DNA of 64,000 bases from Actinophytocola gossypii (GCF_025165815.1 NZ_JAFFZE010000031.1:1-64000); one strand, 5' to 3'. Counted from the first letter of the stretch, positions 46,706 through 55,718 are shown. Notes: generated by a model not told the origin, from the sequence alone. A program made the numbers and translations.

Positions 46706-48244
46706 GTGAAGTCACTCGGGGACTCGGACCCGAGACAGGTCGGGCCGTACCGGCTGGTCGCCGGGCTCGGCACGGACGAGACGGGGCCGGTGCTGCTGGG
46801 CAGCGGGCCGGACGGCCGACCGGTGGCGGTGAAGCTGGTCGACCCGCGGCTGACGGCCGACGAGGGGTTCCCGCAGCGGCTCGCGCAACAGGTGGCGGCG
46901 CTGCGTCAGGTGTCCGGGACGCACGTCGGACGGCTCGTCGACGCCGGCACCGGGCAGTGGCTGGCCGCGGAGTTCGTGCCGGGGGTGTCGCTGCGCGAGG
47001 TGGTCGAGCGTGGCGTCCTGCTCGGCGAGGACGCCGTGCTGCGGTTGGCGGCCGGGCTGGTCGGCGCGCTGACCGAACTCCACCGGGCCGGCCTGGTGCA
47101 CCGGGATCTGACGCCGGGGAACGTGTGGCTCACCGACGACGGGGTGCGCGTGTTCGACTTCGGCGTCGCCAGGGCCCTCGACCACGACGTCGCCCTGGCG
47201 GTCGCGGCCCCGGAGTTCATGGCGCCCGAGCAGGCGAGCGGTCAGCCGGTGACCCCGGCCGCGGACGTGTTCGCGCTCGGCTCGGTGCTGCACCTGGCCG
47301 CCACGGGACGTAGCCCGTTCGACGCCGCGACCCGGGCCGAGACGTTGGCGAACGTGGTGGGCGCGCAGCCACCGCTGTCCGGGGCGCTCCCGTCCCGGGT
47401 CCGTCAGCTGCTGGCGGCCTGCCTCGCCAAGGACCCTCGGCAGCGGCCGACCGCGGACCAGCTGCGCGGGATGATCGGCCCGAGCGCGCACCCGTGGCCG
47501 TCCCTGGTCGCCTCGGGCATCGCCGCGCGGCGGGGCGAGGCCGCTCGGCTGCTCGGCGGCCAGCCGAACGTCGACGCGCCGACCACGGTCATCGCGCCGG
47601 TGTCCGCGCCGCCGCGACGCAGGCCGGTGCCACGCGCCCGGCGCTGGAAGCCGGACACCTGGGCGCTCGTCTCCGGCGCGGCGGTCGTGGTGACCATCGT
47701 GTTCGCCGTCGTCATGTTCAACGTGCTCACCCCCGACCGGCCGATCCGGGCGAGCCAACAGGAGCCAGACCGGGACGTACCCGTCACCACCGAATCGGCC
47801 GCGCCGACGACGACCACCACCACGACCACGACGACCACCACGACGACGACGCAGCAGGCCCCGTCCGGTCAGGTCACGGGTCTGGCCGGGAAGTGCATGG
47901 ACGTCGCCGGCGCCGACACCGCGAACGGGACGCCCGTCCAGCTCCACGAGTGCAACGGGACCGACGCGCAGCAGTGGGAGTTCCTGCTGGACGGCACGGT
48001 GCGGGTGTTCGGCAAGTGCCTCGACGTGAACGGCGGCGCCACCGACGACGGCGCGACGGTCCAGCTCTACGACTGCAACGGCACCGGAGCCCAGCAGTGG
48101 GCGGTCACCTCCGAGGGCTGGATCATCAACGTCCAGGCCACCAAGTGCCTCGACGTGCCGGGCAGCGACACCTCCGACGGCACCCAGCTGGTCATCTGGA
48201 CCTGCCACGGCGAGGACAACCAGGTCTGGGCCCCGCCCGGCTGA
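46706..48244 (+). CDS. receptor-like Ser/Thr protein kinase with external ricin-B lectin domain
   Basis: 512 aa from GTG 46706 behind GGTAGGAGG. Residues 10-260 form a kinase: Lys in RPVAVKLVDPRL, HRDLTPGNVWL, DFG in VRVFDFGVARA, and MAPEQ. One membrane helix follows (TWALVSGAAVVVTIVFAVVM, about residue 325). Next comes a run of 15 threonines, then a ricin-B/(QxW)3 domain with CMDVAGADTANGTPVQLHEC, ..AQQWEF, CLDVNGG..AQQWAV and CLDVPGS..NQVWAPPG. The lectin would face the outside and could sense a carbohydrate. The activation loop is short, without the usual Thr-rich segment of PknB. Confidence 0.9.
   Translation: MKSLGDSDPRQVGPYRLVAGLGTDETGPVLLGSGPDGRPVAVKLVDPRLTADEGFPQRLAQQVAALRQVSGTHVGRLVDAGTGQWLAAEFVPGVSLREVVERGVLLGEDAVLRLAAGLVGALTELHRAGLVHRDLTPGNVWLTDDGVRVFDFGVARALDHDVALAVAAPEFMAPEQASGQPVTPAADVFALGSVLHLAATGRSPFDAATRAETLANVVGAQPPLSGALPSRVRQLLAACLAKDPRQRPTADQLRGMIGPSAHPWPSLVASGIAARRGEAARLLGGQPNVDAPTTVIAPVSAPPRRRPVPRARRWKPDTWALVSGAAVVVTIVFAVVMFNVLTPDRPIRASQQEPDRDVPVTTESAAPTTTTTTTTTTTTTTTQQAPSGQVTGLAGKCMDVAGADTANGTPVQLHECNGTDAQQWEFLLDGTVRVFGKCLDVNGGATDDGATVQLYDCNGTGAQQWAVTSEGWIINVQATKCLDVPGSDTSDGTQLVIWTCHGEDNQVWAPPG
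47807..47851 (+). repeat. ACG/ACC codon run encoding 15 threonines
   Basis: Fifteen consecutive Thr codons (mixed ACG and ACC) lie between the membrane helix and the lectin domain of the kinase. It is a trinucleotide tract likely to vary in length between strains. In the protein it would be an extended, possibly O-mannosylated stalk. Confidence 0.9.
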
Positions 48245-48245
48245 C

Positions 48246-48902
48246 CTACCCCAGGACGAACGGGAGCCGCGCGCCGAACGCGGCCGCCTCCGCGTCGGTC
48301 GGCGTCCGCCGGCCGGTACCGACCAGCAGCGCGTCCCGGTCGGAGAACGACGCCGGGAACGCGGTGCCGGCGATCGCCTCCAGCAGCTCGCGGGACCGGG
48401 CGAGGCCGTCCGCCGGTGGTCCCGGCACGTCCGGGAGGTGCGCGACCAGGTCGAGGTGGTGCAGCGTCCACTCCAGGACGTACACGTCGAGGAAGTCGGC
48501 GGCGGTGATGACCTCGTCGCGGGTGCCGAACCGCTGGGCCGGGTCCATGAGCGCGGCGGCCCGGCCGGCGGCGGAGCCCACGTCGTCGAGGTGGAACGTG
48601 AGCAGCCCCGGGTCCTCGTACGCGGCGGCCATCCGGACGGTCAGCGCGTCGAGCGGGTCCTCGCCGGTCGGCGGCGTGTCGGTGACGGTCCAGTAGGTCA
48701 CCGCGTCGCGGGTGGGCTCTGCGTCGACCGGGGTGGCGAACGTGATCAGGACGTCCTGGGAGTCGATGACCAGGTGGCACACCAGGTCCCGCACCAGCCA
48801 CCCGGCGCAGCCCGACGGCCGGCCGAAGTCCTCGTCCGCGAGCCCCGCGACGGCGGCGCGCAACGCCGCCCACGAGCGGGTGAAGAGATCCACTCCGGGC
48901 AC
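48246..48902 (-). CDS. maleylpyruvate isomerase (MDMPI)-family mycothiol-type protein
   Basis: 218 aa from GTG 48902 (GTG 48893 possible). DLFTRSWAALRAAVAGLADE, the metal-site segment WLVRDLVCHLVIDSQDVL and later DFLDVYVLEWTLHHLDLVAH give the His residues of the four-helix DinB-like metal site in the MDMPI N-terminal domain. Such proteins are mycothiol-dependent or of unknown activity in actinomycetes. It lies directly downstream of the HxlR regulator on the same strand, overlapping nothing but separated by one base. Confidence 0.82.
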   Translation of the reverse strand: MPGVDLFTRSWAALRAAVAGLADEDFGRPSGCAGWLVRDLVCHLVIDSQDVLITFATPVDAEPTRDAVTYWTVTDTPPTGEDPLDALTVRMAAAYEDPGLLTFHLDDVGSAAGRAAALMDPAQRFGTRDEVITAADFLDVYVLEWTLHHLDLVAHLPDVPGPPADGLARSRELLEAIAGTAFPASFSDRDALLVGTGRRTPTDAEAAAFGARLPFVLG

Positions 48903-48903
48903 G

Positions 48904-49359
48904 TTAGCAGCGCGCACCCGGGCCGGGCAGGAGGTCGACGTCGGCGGCGCCGATCGGGCCGCCGCACGCCGAGCAGCGCAGTTCGGCCTGGCTGATCTCG
49001 CCGCAGGCGTGGTGGCGACGCAGGACCGGGGGACCGGCCTCGCCCGCGGTGAAGCGGTCGCCCCAGCGGGCCATGACCAGGAGCAGGTCGCACAGCTCGG
49101 TGCCCTTGGGGGTGAGCACGTACTCGTGCCGGGGCGGGCGGGTGGAGTACTCGCGTCGTTCGAGGACATCGTTGTCGACCAGCCAGCGCAGGCGTTCGGC
49201 CAGGACCTTGCGGGAGATCCCGAGGTCCTGCTGGATCTGCTCGAAGCGGTGGATGCCGGCGAAGACGTCGCGCAGGATCAGCGGCGACCACGGCTCGCCG
49301 ATGACGTCGAGCGTGCGGGCGATCGAGCAGGCCATGTCGCCGAACCGGGTGCGCTGCAT
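48904..49359 (-). CDS. HxlR-family transcriptional regulator
   Basis: 151 aa. CSIARTLDVIGEPWSPLILR and the GIHRFEQIQQDLGISRKVLA winged helix are the HxlR signature. The C-terminal tail RRHHACGEISQAELRCSACG with two CxxC-like pairs suggests an added zinc-binding knuckle. HxlR proteins sense aldehydes, quinones or redox change. It is divergent from the DUF899 gene, with two identical palindromes between them. Confidence 0.93.
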   Translation of the reverse strand: MQRTRFGDMACSIARTLDVIGEPWSPLILRDVFAGIHRFEQIQQDLGISRKVLAERLRWLVDNDVLERREYSTRPPRHEYVLTPKGTELCDLLLVMARWGDRFTAGEAGPPVLRRHHACGEISQAELRCSACGGPIGAADVDLLPGPGARC

Positions 49360-49381
49360 GGGAGCGATTCTAGCGCTTCGG

Positions 49382-49424
49382 GTTCCCTCAGGGAACGCAG
49401 TCTGTTAGCGTTCCCTCAGGGAAC
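49382..49424. promoter_or_regulatory. twin HxlR operator candidates
   Basis: GTTCCCTCAGGGAAC occurs at 49382-49396 and again, identical, at 49410-49424. Each is a palindrome broken only at its centre. Their centres are 28 bases apart. The second copy lies 19 bases before the DUF899 start and the first 22 bases from the hxlR start, so one regulator could control both directions. Confidence 0.8.
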
Positions 49425-49443
49425 CAACCGGAAGGGGTCGGAC

Positions 49444-50097
49444 ATGAACCGCCCACCAGTCGTCTCCGCCGCCGAGTGGCAGGCCGCGCGGGACACGTTG
49501 CTGGTTAAGGAGAAGGAGCTCACCCACGCACTCGACGCGCTGGCCGCCGAGCGCCGCCGGCTGCCGATGGTCCGGCTGGACGACGACTACCCGTTCACCG
49601 CGCCGGACGGTGGCGACGCGAGCCTCACCGACCTGTTCGACGGACGGCGCCAGCTCGTGATCTACCACTTCATGCTGTCGCCGGGCCACGACGAGGTGTG
49701 CGGCGGCTGCGCGTCCTTCACCGACAACCTCGCCGACCAGTCCCACCTCAACGCCCGCGACACCACGCTGATCCTGATGTCGCCGGCGCCGCGGAACGAG
49801 ATCGACGTGGTGCGCCGTCGGTTCGGCTGGACCGTGCCCTGGTACTCGGCCCACGGCAACGACTTCTACGCCGACCTCGGCCTCGGCGGCGGTTTCGGCC
49901 TGAGCGTCCTGCTGCGCGACGGCGACGAGGTGTTCCGCACGTACTTCACCACCGCCCGCGGCGTCGACCGCCTGCGCATGGACTTCAACCTGCTCGACCT
50001 CACCCCGTACGGCCGGCAGGAGGAGTGGGAGGACTCGCCGCCCGGCTGGCCGCAGGACCCCACCATGGCCTGGATCAGGCTCCGCGACGAGTACTGA
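49444..50097 (+). CDS. DUF899 thioredoxin-like fold protein
   Basis: 217 aa from ATG 49444. PPVVSAAEWQAARDTLLVKE, KELTHALDALAAERRRLPMV, FDGRRQLVIYHFMLSPGH, CGGCASFTDNLADQSHLNAR and FGWTVPWYSAHGNDFYADLG mark the DUF899 family, a thioredoxin-like fold with a CxxC-like pair (CGGC here). Its activity is not established. It is the likely main target of HxlR, which fits a redox or electrophile stress role. Confidence 0.9.
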   Translation: MNRPPVVSAAEWQAARDTLLVKEKELTHALDALAAERRRLPMVRLDDDYPFTAPDGGDASLTDLFDGRRQLVIYHFMLSPGHDEVCGGCASFTDNLADQSHLNARDTTLILMSPAPRNEIDVVRRRFGWTVPWYSAHGNDFYADLGLGGGFGLSVLLRDGDEVFRTYFTTARGVDRLRMDFNLLDLTPYGRQEEWEDSPPGWPQDPTMAWIRLRDEY

Positions 50098-50109
50098 GGA
50101 GACCTCGCG

Positions 50110-50547
50110 ATGCGTGCGCTCACCGTGCCCGAACGCGAGGACTTCCTCGCACAGCCCCACATCGGCGTCCTCAGCGTGCCGAGCGACGACGGTCGGCCGC
50201 CGCTGACCGTCCCCGTCTGGTACGGCTACGAGCCAGGCGGGAACCTCACGTTCTTCACCGGAACGGGAGGCAGGCGGGCGCGCAAGACCCGGCTGCTCGA
50301 ACGTGCCGGCAAGCTCAGCTTCTGCGTGCAGGACCCGCGGCCTCCGTACCGGTACGTCACCGTGGAGTGCACCCTCGTCGGCACCGACCGCGAACCGCCG
50401 GTGGCCGACGTCGCCGCGATCGCCGGCCGGTACCTGCCGGAGCCCGACGCCAACGCCTTCGCGAAGGCCGAGGCGGGCCGTCCCAGTGGGACGTTCGTGC
50501 TGTTCACCGCCCGCCCCGACCGCTGGCTGAGCCTGGACTCCGGCTGA
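50110..50547 (+). CDS. pyridoxamine 5'-phosphate oxidase-family (FMN/F420 split barrel) protein
   Basis: 145 aa, twelve bases after DUF899 with GAGGAGA upstream. MRALTVPEREDFLAQPHIGV, PLTVPVWYGYEPGGNLTFFT and ARKTRLLERAGKLSFCVQDP are typical of the PPOX-like superfamily that binds FMN, F420 or heme. It is probably part of the HxlR-controlled transcript. Substrate unknown. Confidence 0.88.
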   Translation: MRALTVPEREDFLAQPHIGVLSVPSDDGRPPLTVPVWYGYEPGGNLTFFTGTGGRRARKTRLLERAGKLSFCVQDPRPPYRYVTVECTLVGTDREPPVADVAAIAGRYLPEPDANAFAKAEAGRPSGTFVLFTARPDRWLSLDSG

Positions 50548-50688
50548 GTCGTCGCGCGGTCAGGCGTGCCGACGCCCGGGCCGGCACGGCGACCAGCGCC
50601 ACCATCGCCGCCGCCAGCCGACCCGAGCAACCGCGCCGGTCGCACCTTGCCCTCCGTCGTCGCGTGATCGTTGAAGCCGCGGGTGGGC

Positions 50689-51762
50689 TCACTGCTCGAC
50701 GAGTTCGATCCGGAGGATGCGGTCGTCACCCGGTCGGGGGTCGGCGCCGCCCCAGGTCGCGCCGTCCGTGTTCGATGTGGTGATCCACAGGGCGCCGTCC
50801 GGGGCGACCTCGACGGTGCGGATCCGGCCGTAGTCGCCCGCGTAGTGCGCGATCGGATCGCCCGTGGCCTCGGTGCCGTCGACCGGTAGTTGCCACAGCC
50901 GCTGCCCGCCGAGCGCGCCCATCCACAGGGAGCCGCCGGCATAGGCGATCCCGGACGGAGATGCCTCGTCCGGATGAAGAGTGAAGATCGGGGGCTCGCC
51001 GGTGTCGCCGTCCGTGCCTTCGGTCTCCGGCCAGCCGTAGTCCACCCCGGCGCGCAGCACGTTCACCTCGTCCCACGTGCGGTGACCCAGTTCCGACGCG
51101 TACGCCGTGCCGTCGGGGCCGAACGCGATGCCCTGCACGTTCCGGTGCCCGGTCGAGTAGACCGCCGTGCCGGACGGGTTGTCCTCGGGGATCGACCCGT
51201 CCGGGCGCACGCGCAGGACCTTGCCGTTGAGCGACGTGTCGTCGGCGGCGTTCTCCGGCAGGAACGCGTCGCCGGTGCCGATCCACAGGTTGCCGTCCGG
51301 GCCGAAGCGCAGGCGGCCGCCGTGGTGGCGGTCGGCCGTCTCGATCCCCTCGAGGACGACGCGTTCCTGGCGCAGCGAACGGAAGTCCTCGGCGATCCGC
51401 AGCGCCACGACCCGGTTCGTCGGGCTCGACGACACGTAGGCGTACACGGTCCGGTCGGTCTCGAACGCCGGCGAGGTCGCCAACCCGAGCAGGCCGCCCT
51501 CGGCGCTGCCCAGCACGTCGGGCACGACGCCGACCGGCGTCGGCTCGCCGCCGGCCGCCGGCACGCGGTTGATCTCGCCGGACGTCCGGGACGTGACCAG
51601 CGCGGAACCGTCGGGCAGGAACGCCAGGCCCCACGGCATGTCCAGACCCGTGACGAGTTCGGTGACCTCGCCGGGGGCGACCAGCTCCGGGTCGCGCGGC
51701 TCCTGCTGGGTCGCCGTGCAGCCGGCGAGCACCAGGACGGTTAACAATGATATCGGTCTCAT
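50689..51762 (-). CDS. PQQ-dependent sugar dehydrogenase-type lipoprotein (glucose/sorbosone family)
   Basis: 357 aa from ATG 51762. The signal [15 protein letters not shown] ends in a lipobox. A six-bladed propeller is indicated by [60 protein letters not shown] and [20 protein letters not shown] carries the catalytic-type His. In this family the PQQ-dependent activity is often inferred rather than shown in actinomycetes. It diverges from exoA. Confidence 0.88.
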   Translation of the reverse strand: MRPISLLTVLVLAGCTATQQEPRDPELVAPGEVTELVTGLDMPWGLAFLPDGSALVTSRTSGEINRVPAAGGEPTPVGVVPDVLGSAEGGLLGLATSPAFETDRTVYAYVSSSPTNRVVALRIAEDFRSLRQERVVLEGIETADRHHGGRLRFGPDGNLWIGTGDAFLPENAADDTSLNGKVLRVRPDGSIPEDNPSGTAVYSTGHRNVQGIAFGPDGTAYASELGHRTWDEVNVLRAGVDYGWPETEGTDGDTGEPPIFTLHPDEASPSGIAYAGGSLWMGALGGQRLWQLPVDGTEATGDPIAHYAGDYGRIRTVEVAPDGALWITTSNTDGATWGGADPRPGDDRILRIELVEQ

Positions 51763-51792
51763 GTTATCGACGGTGCCAGTACCGTTGGGGGC

Positions 51793-52656
51793 GTGCGGGT
51801 GGTGACGTGGAACGTGAACTCGGTCAAGCAGCGGCTGCCCCGGTTCCTGCCGTGGCTGGACGAGCGGCGGCCGGACGTGCTGTGCCTGCAGGAGACCAAG
51901 GTCCCCGACGACACGTTCGCCGAGCTGCTCGACGACGAGCTCGCTCGCCGCGGGTACGAGGTCGCCGCGTACGGGGAGGCGCGGTGGAACGGGGTGGCGA
52001 TCCTGTCCAGGGTCGGGCTGGACGACGTGGTGCGCGGGATCGAGGGCGCGCCAGGTTTCCCGAACCCCGAGGCCAGGGCGCTCGCGGCGACGTGCGGCGG
52101 GGTCCGCGTGCACTGCCTGTACGTGCCGAACGGGCGGGTGCCCGACTCCGACCACTACCACTACAAGCTCGCCTGGCTCGCCGCGTTGCGGGAGGTCGTC
52201 GCGGCCGGCCCGGCGGACGCGATCGTGAGCGGTGACATGAACATCGCGCCCACCGACGACGACGTGTTCGACCCGGCGGCCTACGTCGGGCAGACGCACG
52301 TCACCGGGCCGGAGCGGGACGCGCTCGCCGCGCTGCACGGGCTCGGGCTGCGGGACGTCGTCCGGGACCGGTGGCCGGACCAGCGGGTGTTCACCTACTG
52401 GGACTACCGGGCCGGCATGTTTCCGAAGGACCTCGGCATGCGGATCGACCTGGTGCTGGCGTCCGAGCCGGTGGCGGGTCGGGTGCGGGCGGCGTGGGTC
52501 GACCGGCAGGCGCGCAAGGGAACCGGGCCGAGCGACCACGCGCCGGTGGTCGTCGACCTCGACGAGGCGCCGGACGGGGACATCGGGCCGGTGGTGCCGC
52601 CGCCGTCGGCGCCGTCGGTCAGGCGCGGGTCGACGCGGCTGCCGCAATCGCGTTGA
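51793..52656 (+). CDS. exodeoxyribonuclease III / AP endonuclease
   Basis: 287 aa from GTG 51793. Motifs of the ExoIII/APE family are in order: [70 protein letters not shown] and the final [12 protein letters not shown] with the catalytic Asp-His pair. It cuts DNA at abasic sites in base-excision repair. Its last 38 bases overlap the end of the convergent membrane-protein gene. Confidence 0.95.
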   Translation: MRVVTWNVNSVKQRLPRFLPWLDERRPDVLCLQETKVPDDTFAELLDDELARRGYEVAAYGEARWNGVAILSRVGLDDVVRGIEGAPGFPNPEARALAATCGGVRVHCLYVPNGRVPDSDHYHYKLAWLAALREVVAAGPADAIVSGDMNIAPTDDDVFDPAAYVGQTHVTGPERDALAALHGLGLRDVVRDRWPDQRVFTYWDYRAGMFPKDLGMRIDLVLASEPVAGRVRAAWVDRQARKGTGPSDHAPVVVDLDEAPDGDIGPVVPPPSAPSVRRGSTRLPQSR

Positions 52657-53125
52657 CGGCCGCGCGCGGGTCGTCGGCGCGGAACCGGACCCTCGTGGTG
52701 TCGTGGAGCTCGACCAGGATGTCGGTCTGGTTGCCGATGGGGAAGCTCAGCTCGCCGGGTCGCTCGCGGTGGGTGCGGGGGTCGACCCGGACCGCGTCGA
52801 TCGTGGTCAGCGGGATCCGGAGTTCCTTGGTGGGGCCGTCGCGGAGCACCAGTTCGGTGCGGGTGACGACGTGCGGGTGGACGACGCCGGCGGCCGCGAT
52901 GCCGAGTACCTGGAGCAGGGCCAGGACGTCCAGCAGGTGTAGCCACGGCCAGGGCACGAGCACGGCGAGGAGCGCTGTCTCCACGGCCAGGACGCCGGCC
53001 AGCGCGATGAGCATCGGCGTCTGCTCACGGGCGTGACCGATGGCGATGTCGTCCGGGCCGACGCCGATGCGGCGGCCGCGCAGCCAGGGCCACAGTGCGG
53101 CGAACGTGCGCAGGAGGAAGGTCAT
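52619..53125 (-). CDS. PH-like domain membrane protein
   Basis: 168 aa. Two membrane helices ([20 protein letters not shown] and [19 protein letters not shown]) lie in the middle of a beta-rich protein with [20 protein letters not shown] and [20 protein letters not shown]. This layout, a split PH-like (bPH) domain around a hairpin, is frequent in actinobacteria. Function unknown. The stop/start overlap with the upstream merR gene (53122-53125) suggests co-transcription. Confidence 0.75.
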   Translation of the reverse strand: MTFLLRTFAALWPWLRGRRIGVGPDDIAIGHAREQTPMLIALAGVLAVETALLAVLVPWPWLHLLDVLALLQVLGIAAAGVVHPHVVTRTELVLRDGPTKELRIPLTTIDAVRVDPRTHRERPGELSFPIGNQTDILVELHDTTRVRFRADDPRAAVNAIAAAASTRA

Positions 53126-53820
53126 GGGCGGGCCAGGCGGATGGCGTGCCGGATCACCTCGGCCTGGGCCGGGGTGAGGGAGTCCAGTAGGGCTTCGCTG
53201 AACGGGTCGTCGGTGTCGGTGATCATGGCGCGGAGCGCGGGCGGGATCGTGGCGGCGATGTCGGCGGCCAGAGCGGGGATCCGGGGGTCGTCCGGGCCGG
53301 CGTCAACGAGTTCGTGCAGCCGGTGCTGGGTGTCGGGGGTCTGTTCGGCCAAGCCGAGGGCCGCGACGATCCGGTGGCGGTCGGGGTGCCGGTCGAGCAG
53401 GGCGAGCAACTCGCGTTCCCGTTCGGCCATGGGGGACGGGGCGACCGCGTCGAGTACCGCGAGCAGGTCCGGTGGGACGGCGTCGTCGGCGTGCGGGCGG
53501 GCTCGGTCGATCAGGACGGCCAGGCGGGCGCGCCGCTCGGCCAGGTCGCGTTGCTGGCGGGCGAGGTCGTCGTCGAGTTCTCGCAGGATCTCGTGCAGGT
53601 CGCGGGTGGTGTCGTCGGCGAGTGCGTGGGCGACCTCGTCGAGGGTCAGGCCGAGTTCGGTCAGCCGCCGGATGCGGGCGAGGGTGATCACGTCGCGCAG
53701 GCCGTACTCGCGGTAGCCGTTGGGCCGACGCGGTGGTTCGGGCAGCAGACCGCGACGGTGGTAGTGCCGAACGGCTCTGGTGGACACGCCGGCCGTAGCG
53801 GCCAACTCCCCGATGCGCAT
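53122..53820 (-). CDS. MerR-family transcriptional regulator
   Basis: 232 aa from ATG 53820 (an upstream TTG 53832 is less likely). MRIGELAATAGVSTRAVRHY followed by RRGLLPEPPRRPNGYREYGL is the MerR winged helix. A long helical dimer region follows, then a C-terminal domain of about 110 residues (PDTQHRLHELVDAGPDDPRI and onward) that could bind a ligand. Upstream, GACCTTG..CAGGGTC at about 53831-53853 forms the kind of dyad that MerR proteins use to twist a promoter, so autoregulation is likely. Confidence 0.92.
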   Translation of the reverse strand: MRIGELAATAGVSTRAVRHYHRRGLLPEPPRRPNGYREYGLRDVITLARIRRLTELGLTLDEVAHALADDTTRDLHEILRELDDDLARQQRDLAERRARLAVLIDRARPHADDAVPPDLLAVLDAVAPSPMAERERELLALLDRHPDRHRIVAALGLAEQTPDTQHRLHELVDAGPDDPRIPALAADIAATIPPALRAMITDTDDPFSEALLDSLTPAQAEVIRHAIRLARP

Positions 53821-53963
53821 GCCTCCAGTCAAGACCCTGACGTCGCGACAAGGTCAAGCCGCGATGCGGAAAACCGCACCTCAACTATGCGGTAAACCCC
53901 ATGGCACCCGATCCCCCAACAGACCAGAGTGGACATCGCCGGCACTTCGTCCACCTCGCGGGA

Positions 53964-54974
53964 TCAGCCCAGATCCCGGAAAGGAGCAGCGTATGTGAAG
54001 TCCCCGCGGATCGCCGACCGGTAGGCGCTCAGCGGACGTGCCTGGAAATGCGCGACCCACTCCGCGACAGGTGGGACGATGCCGAGCTCGACGGCCGGTC
54101 GGAAGCCGAACCTGGGGTAGTAACCGGTATGCCCCAACAGCACCACGACCGGCTCGTCGAGCGCGTCCGCGGCACCGAGCACAGCGTGCATGAGGGCCGA
54201 CCCGACCCCCGCACGTTGCCACTCCGGCAACACACCCAACGGGCCGAGCCCGAGCACCGGCACCCCACCCACCATCGCGCGGGTGCAGACCACGTGCCCA
54301 ACCACGCCGCCAGCCACAGGCCCAGCCACGCGGCCAGCCCCGGAGCCAGCCTCAGAGCCAGCCCCAGAGCCAGCCTTGGAGCCAGGTCGGGAGCCGGCCT
54401 CGGAGTCAGGCCAGGAGCCGGCCTTGGAGTCAGGGCGGGAGCCGGCGTCGGAGTCAGGCTTGGAGCTGGCCTCGGAGGCAGCGTTGGAGCCCGCGTTGGA
54501 GCCAGGCCCGGAGCCACGCCCGGAGCCAGCCTTGGAGCCGGCCTCGGTGTGAGCGCCAAGCCCGGCCTCGGTGTCAGCCTCGTGGCCAGGTCCGGTGGCA
54601 GACCTGGGGCCAGTTCCGAAGCCTCCCGTCCCGGAGCTTCCCTCCACGAAGCCTTCGGCTGGGAAGTTCGCGGCCAGGGAGTCGTCGGCCGCCACCGAGT
54701 CCGGCGCCACCGGGTCCCTCGTTGCCGGGTCCCTCGTCGCCGAGTTCCTCGTGACGGCGTCTCCGGCGGTGGCGTCCGCGGCAATCGGTTGCTCGGCCAA
54801 CAGTTGCTCGGCCAACGGGTGCTCGACGACGGCGACCAGCGACAGCGCCGGCAGCCAGCCGGCGTCCGCTCGCAGCGCCTCGACGAGCTTGGCCTCGACC
54901 TCGCCGTCGAACGCGGCGCGGTGCACCGCGCCGATGGCGGGAACGTCGCCGGGTACCTCACGCCTGATCAGCAC
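53964..54974 (-). CDS. GNAT acetyltransferase with a large repeat-rich insertion
   Basis: 336 aa from GTG 54974. Residues 1-51 (VLIRREVPGDVPAIGAVHRA onward to SLVAVV) are the first helices and strands of a GNAT fold. Residues 223-336 resume it: GGVVGHVVCTRAMVGG, PVLGLGPLGVLPEWQRAGVG with the acetyl-CoA loop, and VVVLLGHTGYYPRFGFRPAV. Normal relatives are about 170 aa, so about 170 residues are inserted at a strand turn. The insertion is Ala/Gly/Ser/Asp-rich, with units such as AGSRPDSKAGSWPDSEAGSR. It follows crp in an overlapping arrangement (17 bases). Confidence 0.85.
   Translation of the reverse strand: MLIRREVPGDVPAIGAVHRAAFDGEVEAKLVEALRADAGWLPALSLVAVVEHPLAEQLLAEQPIAADATAGDAVTRNSATRDPATRDPVAPDSVAADDSLAANFPAEGFVEGSSGTGGFGTGPRSATGPGHEADTEAGLGAHTEAGSKAGSGRGSGPGSNAGSNAASEASSKPDSDAGSRPDSKAGSWPDSEAGSRPGSKAGSGAGSEAGSGAGRVAGPVAGGVVGHVVCTRAMVGGVPVLGLGPLGVLPEWQRAGVGSALMHAVLGAADALDEPVVVLLGHTGYYPRFGFRPAVELGIVPPVAEWVAHFQARPLSAYRSAIRGDFTYAAPFRDLG
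54309..54821. repeat. repeat-rich insertion inside the acetyltransferase gene
   Basis: On the plus strand the tract is made of diverged units like GGAGCCGGCCTC and GGAGCCAGCCTT, about 12 bases each, strongest at 54340-54550. Before it (54650-54780) lies a different set with TCCCTCGTTGCCGGG-like steps. Because the unit is a multiple of three, it stays in frame. It is likely to vary in length among strains. Confidence 0.8.
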
Positions 54975-55674
54975 GGCGGCCACTGTCGCACAGTGCCCCA
55001 CGCGGAGCATCCGGGTTTGCGCGCAGCGCGAGCAGCTCCGGCGCCAGCACGACCACGGCGCCGGGCTCGACGGCGACCAGCCCTTCGCCGGCGAGCGTGC
55101 GCAAGGCACGGTTGACGGTCACCCGGGTGGCGCCGATGGCCTCGGCCAGGCCCTCCTGGGCACCGGGAAGCATCACCCGGGCGCCGCCGGAGCCGGCCGC
55201 GCGGACCAACCAGGCCGCCGTCCGGGTGACCGCGTCGGTGACGCTCGCGCGCACGAACGCGTCCTGCTGGTCGCGCAGTCGGCCGGCGAGGTGGGCGAGC
55301 ACGTGCCGGCGTGCGGCCGGGACATCGTCGACCAGCGCGAGCAACTCGGCCGCCGGCACCGGCCGCACCCGCGACCTGGCGCTCGCGAGCCAGGTCGCGG
55401 TGTGGCCGGCGCCGTCGAGCACCGCGGCCTTGTCCACCGCGCACGGCGCGGGGAACTCGCCGAGCCGGAGCCGACGGCCGGCCGCGGTCTCGTGGGTCGC
55501 GGTCACCCCACCGGTCTCCACGACGATCAGGTGACCGGCCGGCTCGCCCCGCACGGCGAGCACGGTCCCCGCGTCGACGGTGCGTGCCGGCGCGGCCGCG
55601 GCCAGCCGGTCGAGGCGTGCCGGGTCCAGGGTGGCGAGGAGCGGAACGTCCGCGAGCATGCGTCGCAGTATCAC
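54958..55674 (-). CDS. Crp/Fnr-family transcriptional regulator
   Basis: 238 aa from GTG 55674 (ATG 55659 gives MLADVPLL and is equally plausible). The cyclic-nucleotide-binding fold reads LLATLDPARLDRLAAAAPAR, TVLAVRGEPAGHLIVVETGG. The phosphate-binding arginine motif of true CRP is not evident, so the ligand is unclear. The C-terminal winged helix is GAQEGLAEAIGATRVTVNRA. It diverges from a YciI gene and overlaps the GNAT gene downstream. Confidence 0.9.
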   Translation of the reverse strand: MILRRMLADVPLLATLDPARLDRLAAAAPARTVDAGTVLAVRGEPAGHLIVVETGGVTATHETAAGRRLRLGEFPAPCAVDKAAVLDGAGHTATWLASARSRVRPVPAAELLALVDDVPAARRHVLAHLAGRLRDQQDAFVRASVTDAVTRTAAWLVRAAGSGGARVMLPGAQEGLAEAIGATRVTVNRALRTLAGEGLVAVEPGAVVVLAPELLALRANPDAPRGALCDSGRRADQA

Positions 55675-55718
55675 GCGATACAGCGCGCGACGGCGAACGG
55701 CTCCTAACGTCCGCGGGT

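Noticed and set aside
47807-47851. Simple-sequence repeat as a mobile or CRISPR element
   Set aside because: It is an in-frame Thr codon run of the kinase stalk.
52619-52656. Overlap of exoA with the PH-like membrane gene as a sign of a mis-called end
   Set aside because: Both reading frames are well supported up to their stops. A 38-base tail-to-tail overlap is acceptable.
54190-54552. Plus-strand Glu/Pro repeat protein (EPASEPAPEP-like)
   Set aside because: Antisense of the repeat insertion in the acetyltransferase; no start signal, and the flanking frames belong to the minus-strand gene.
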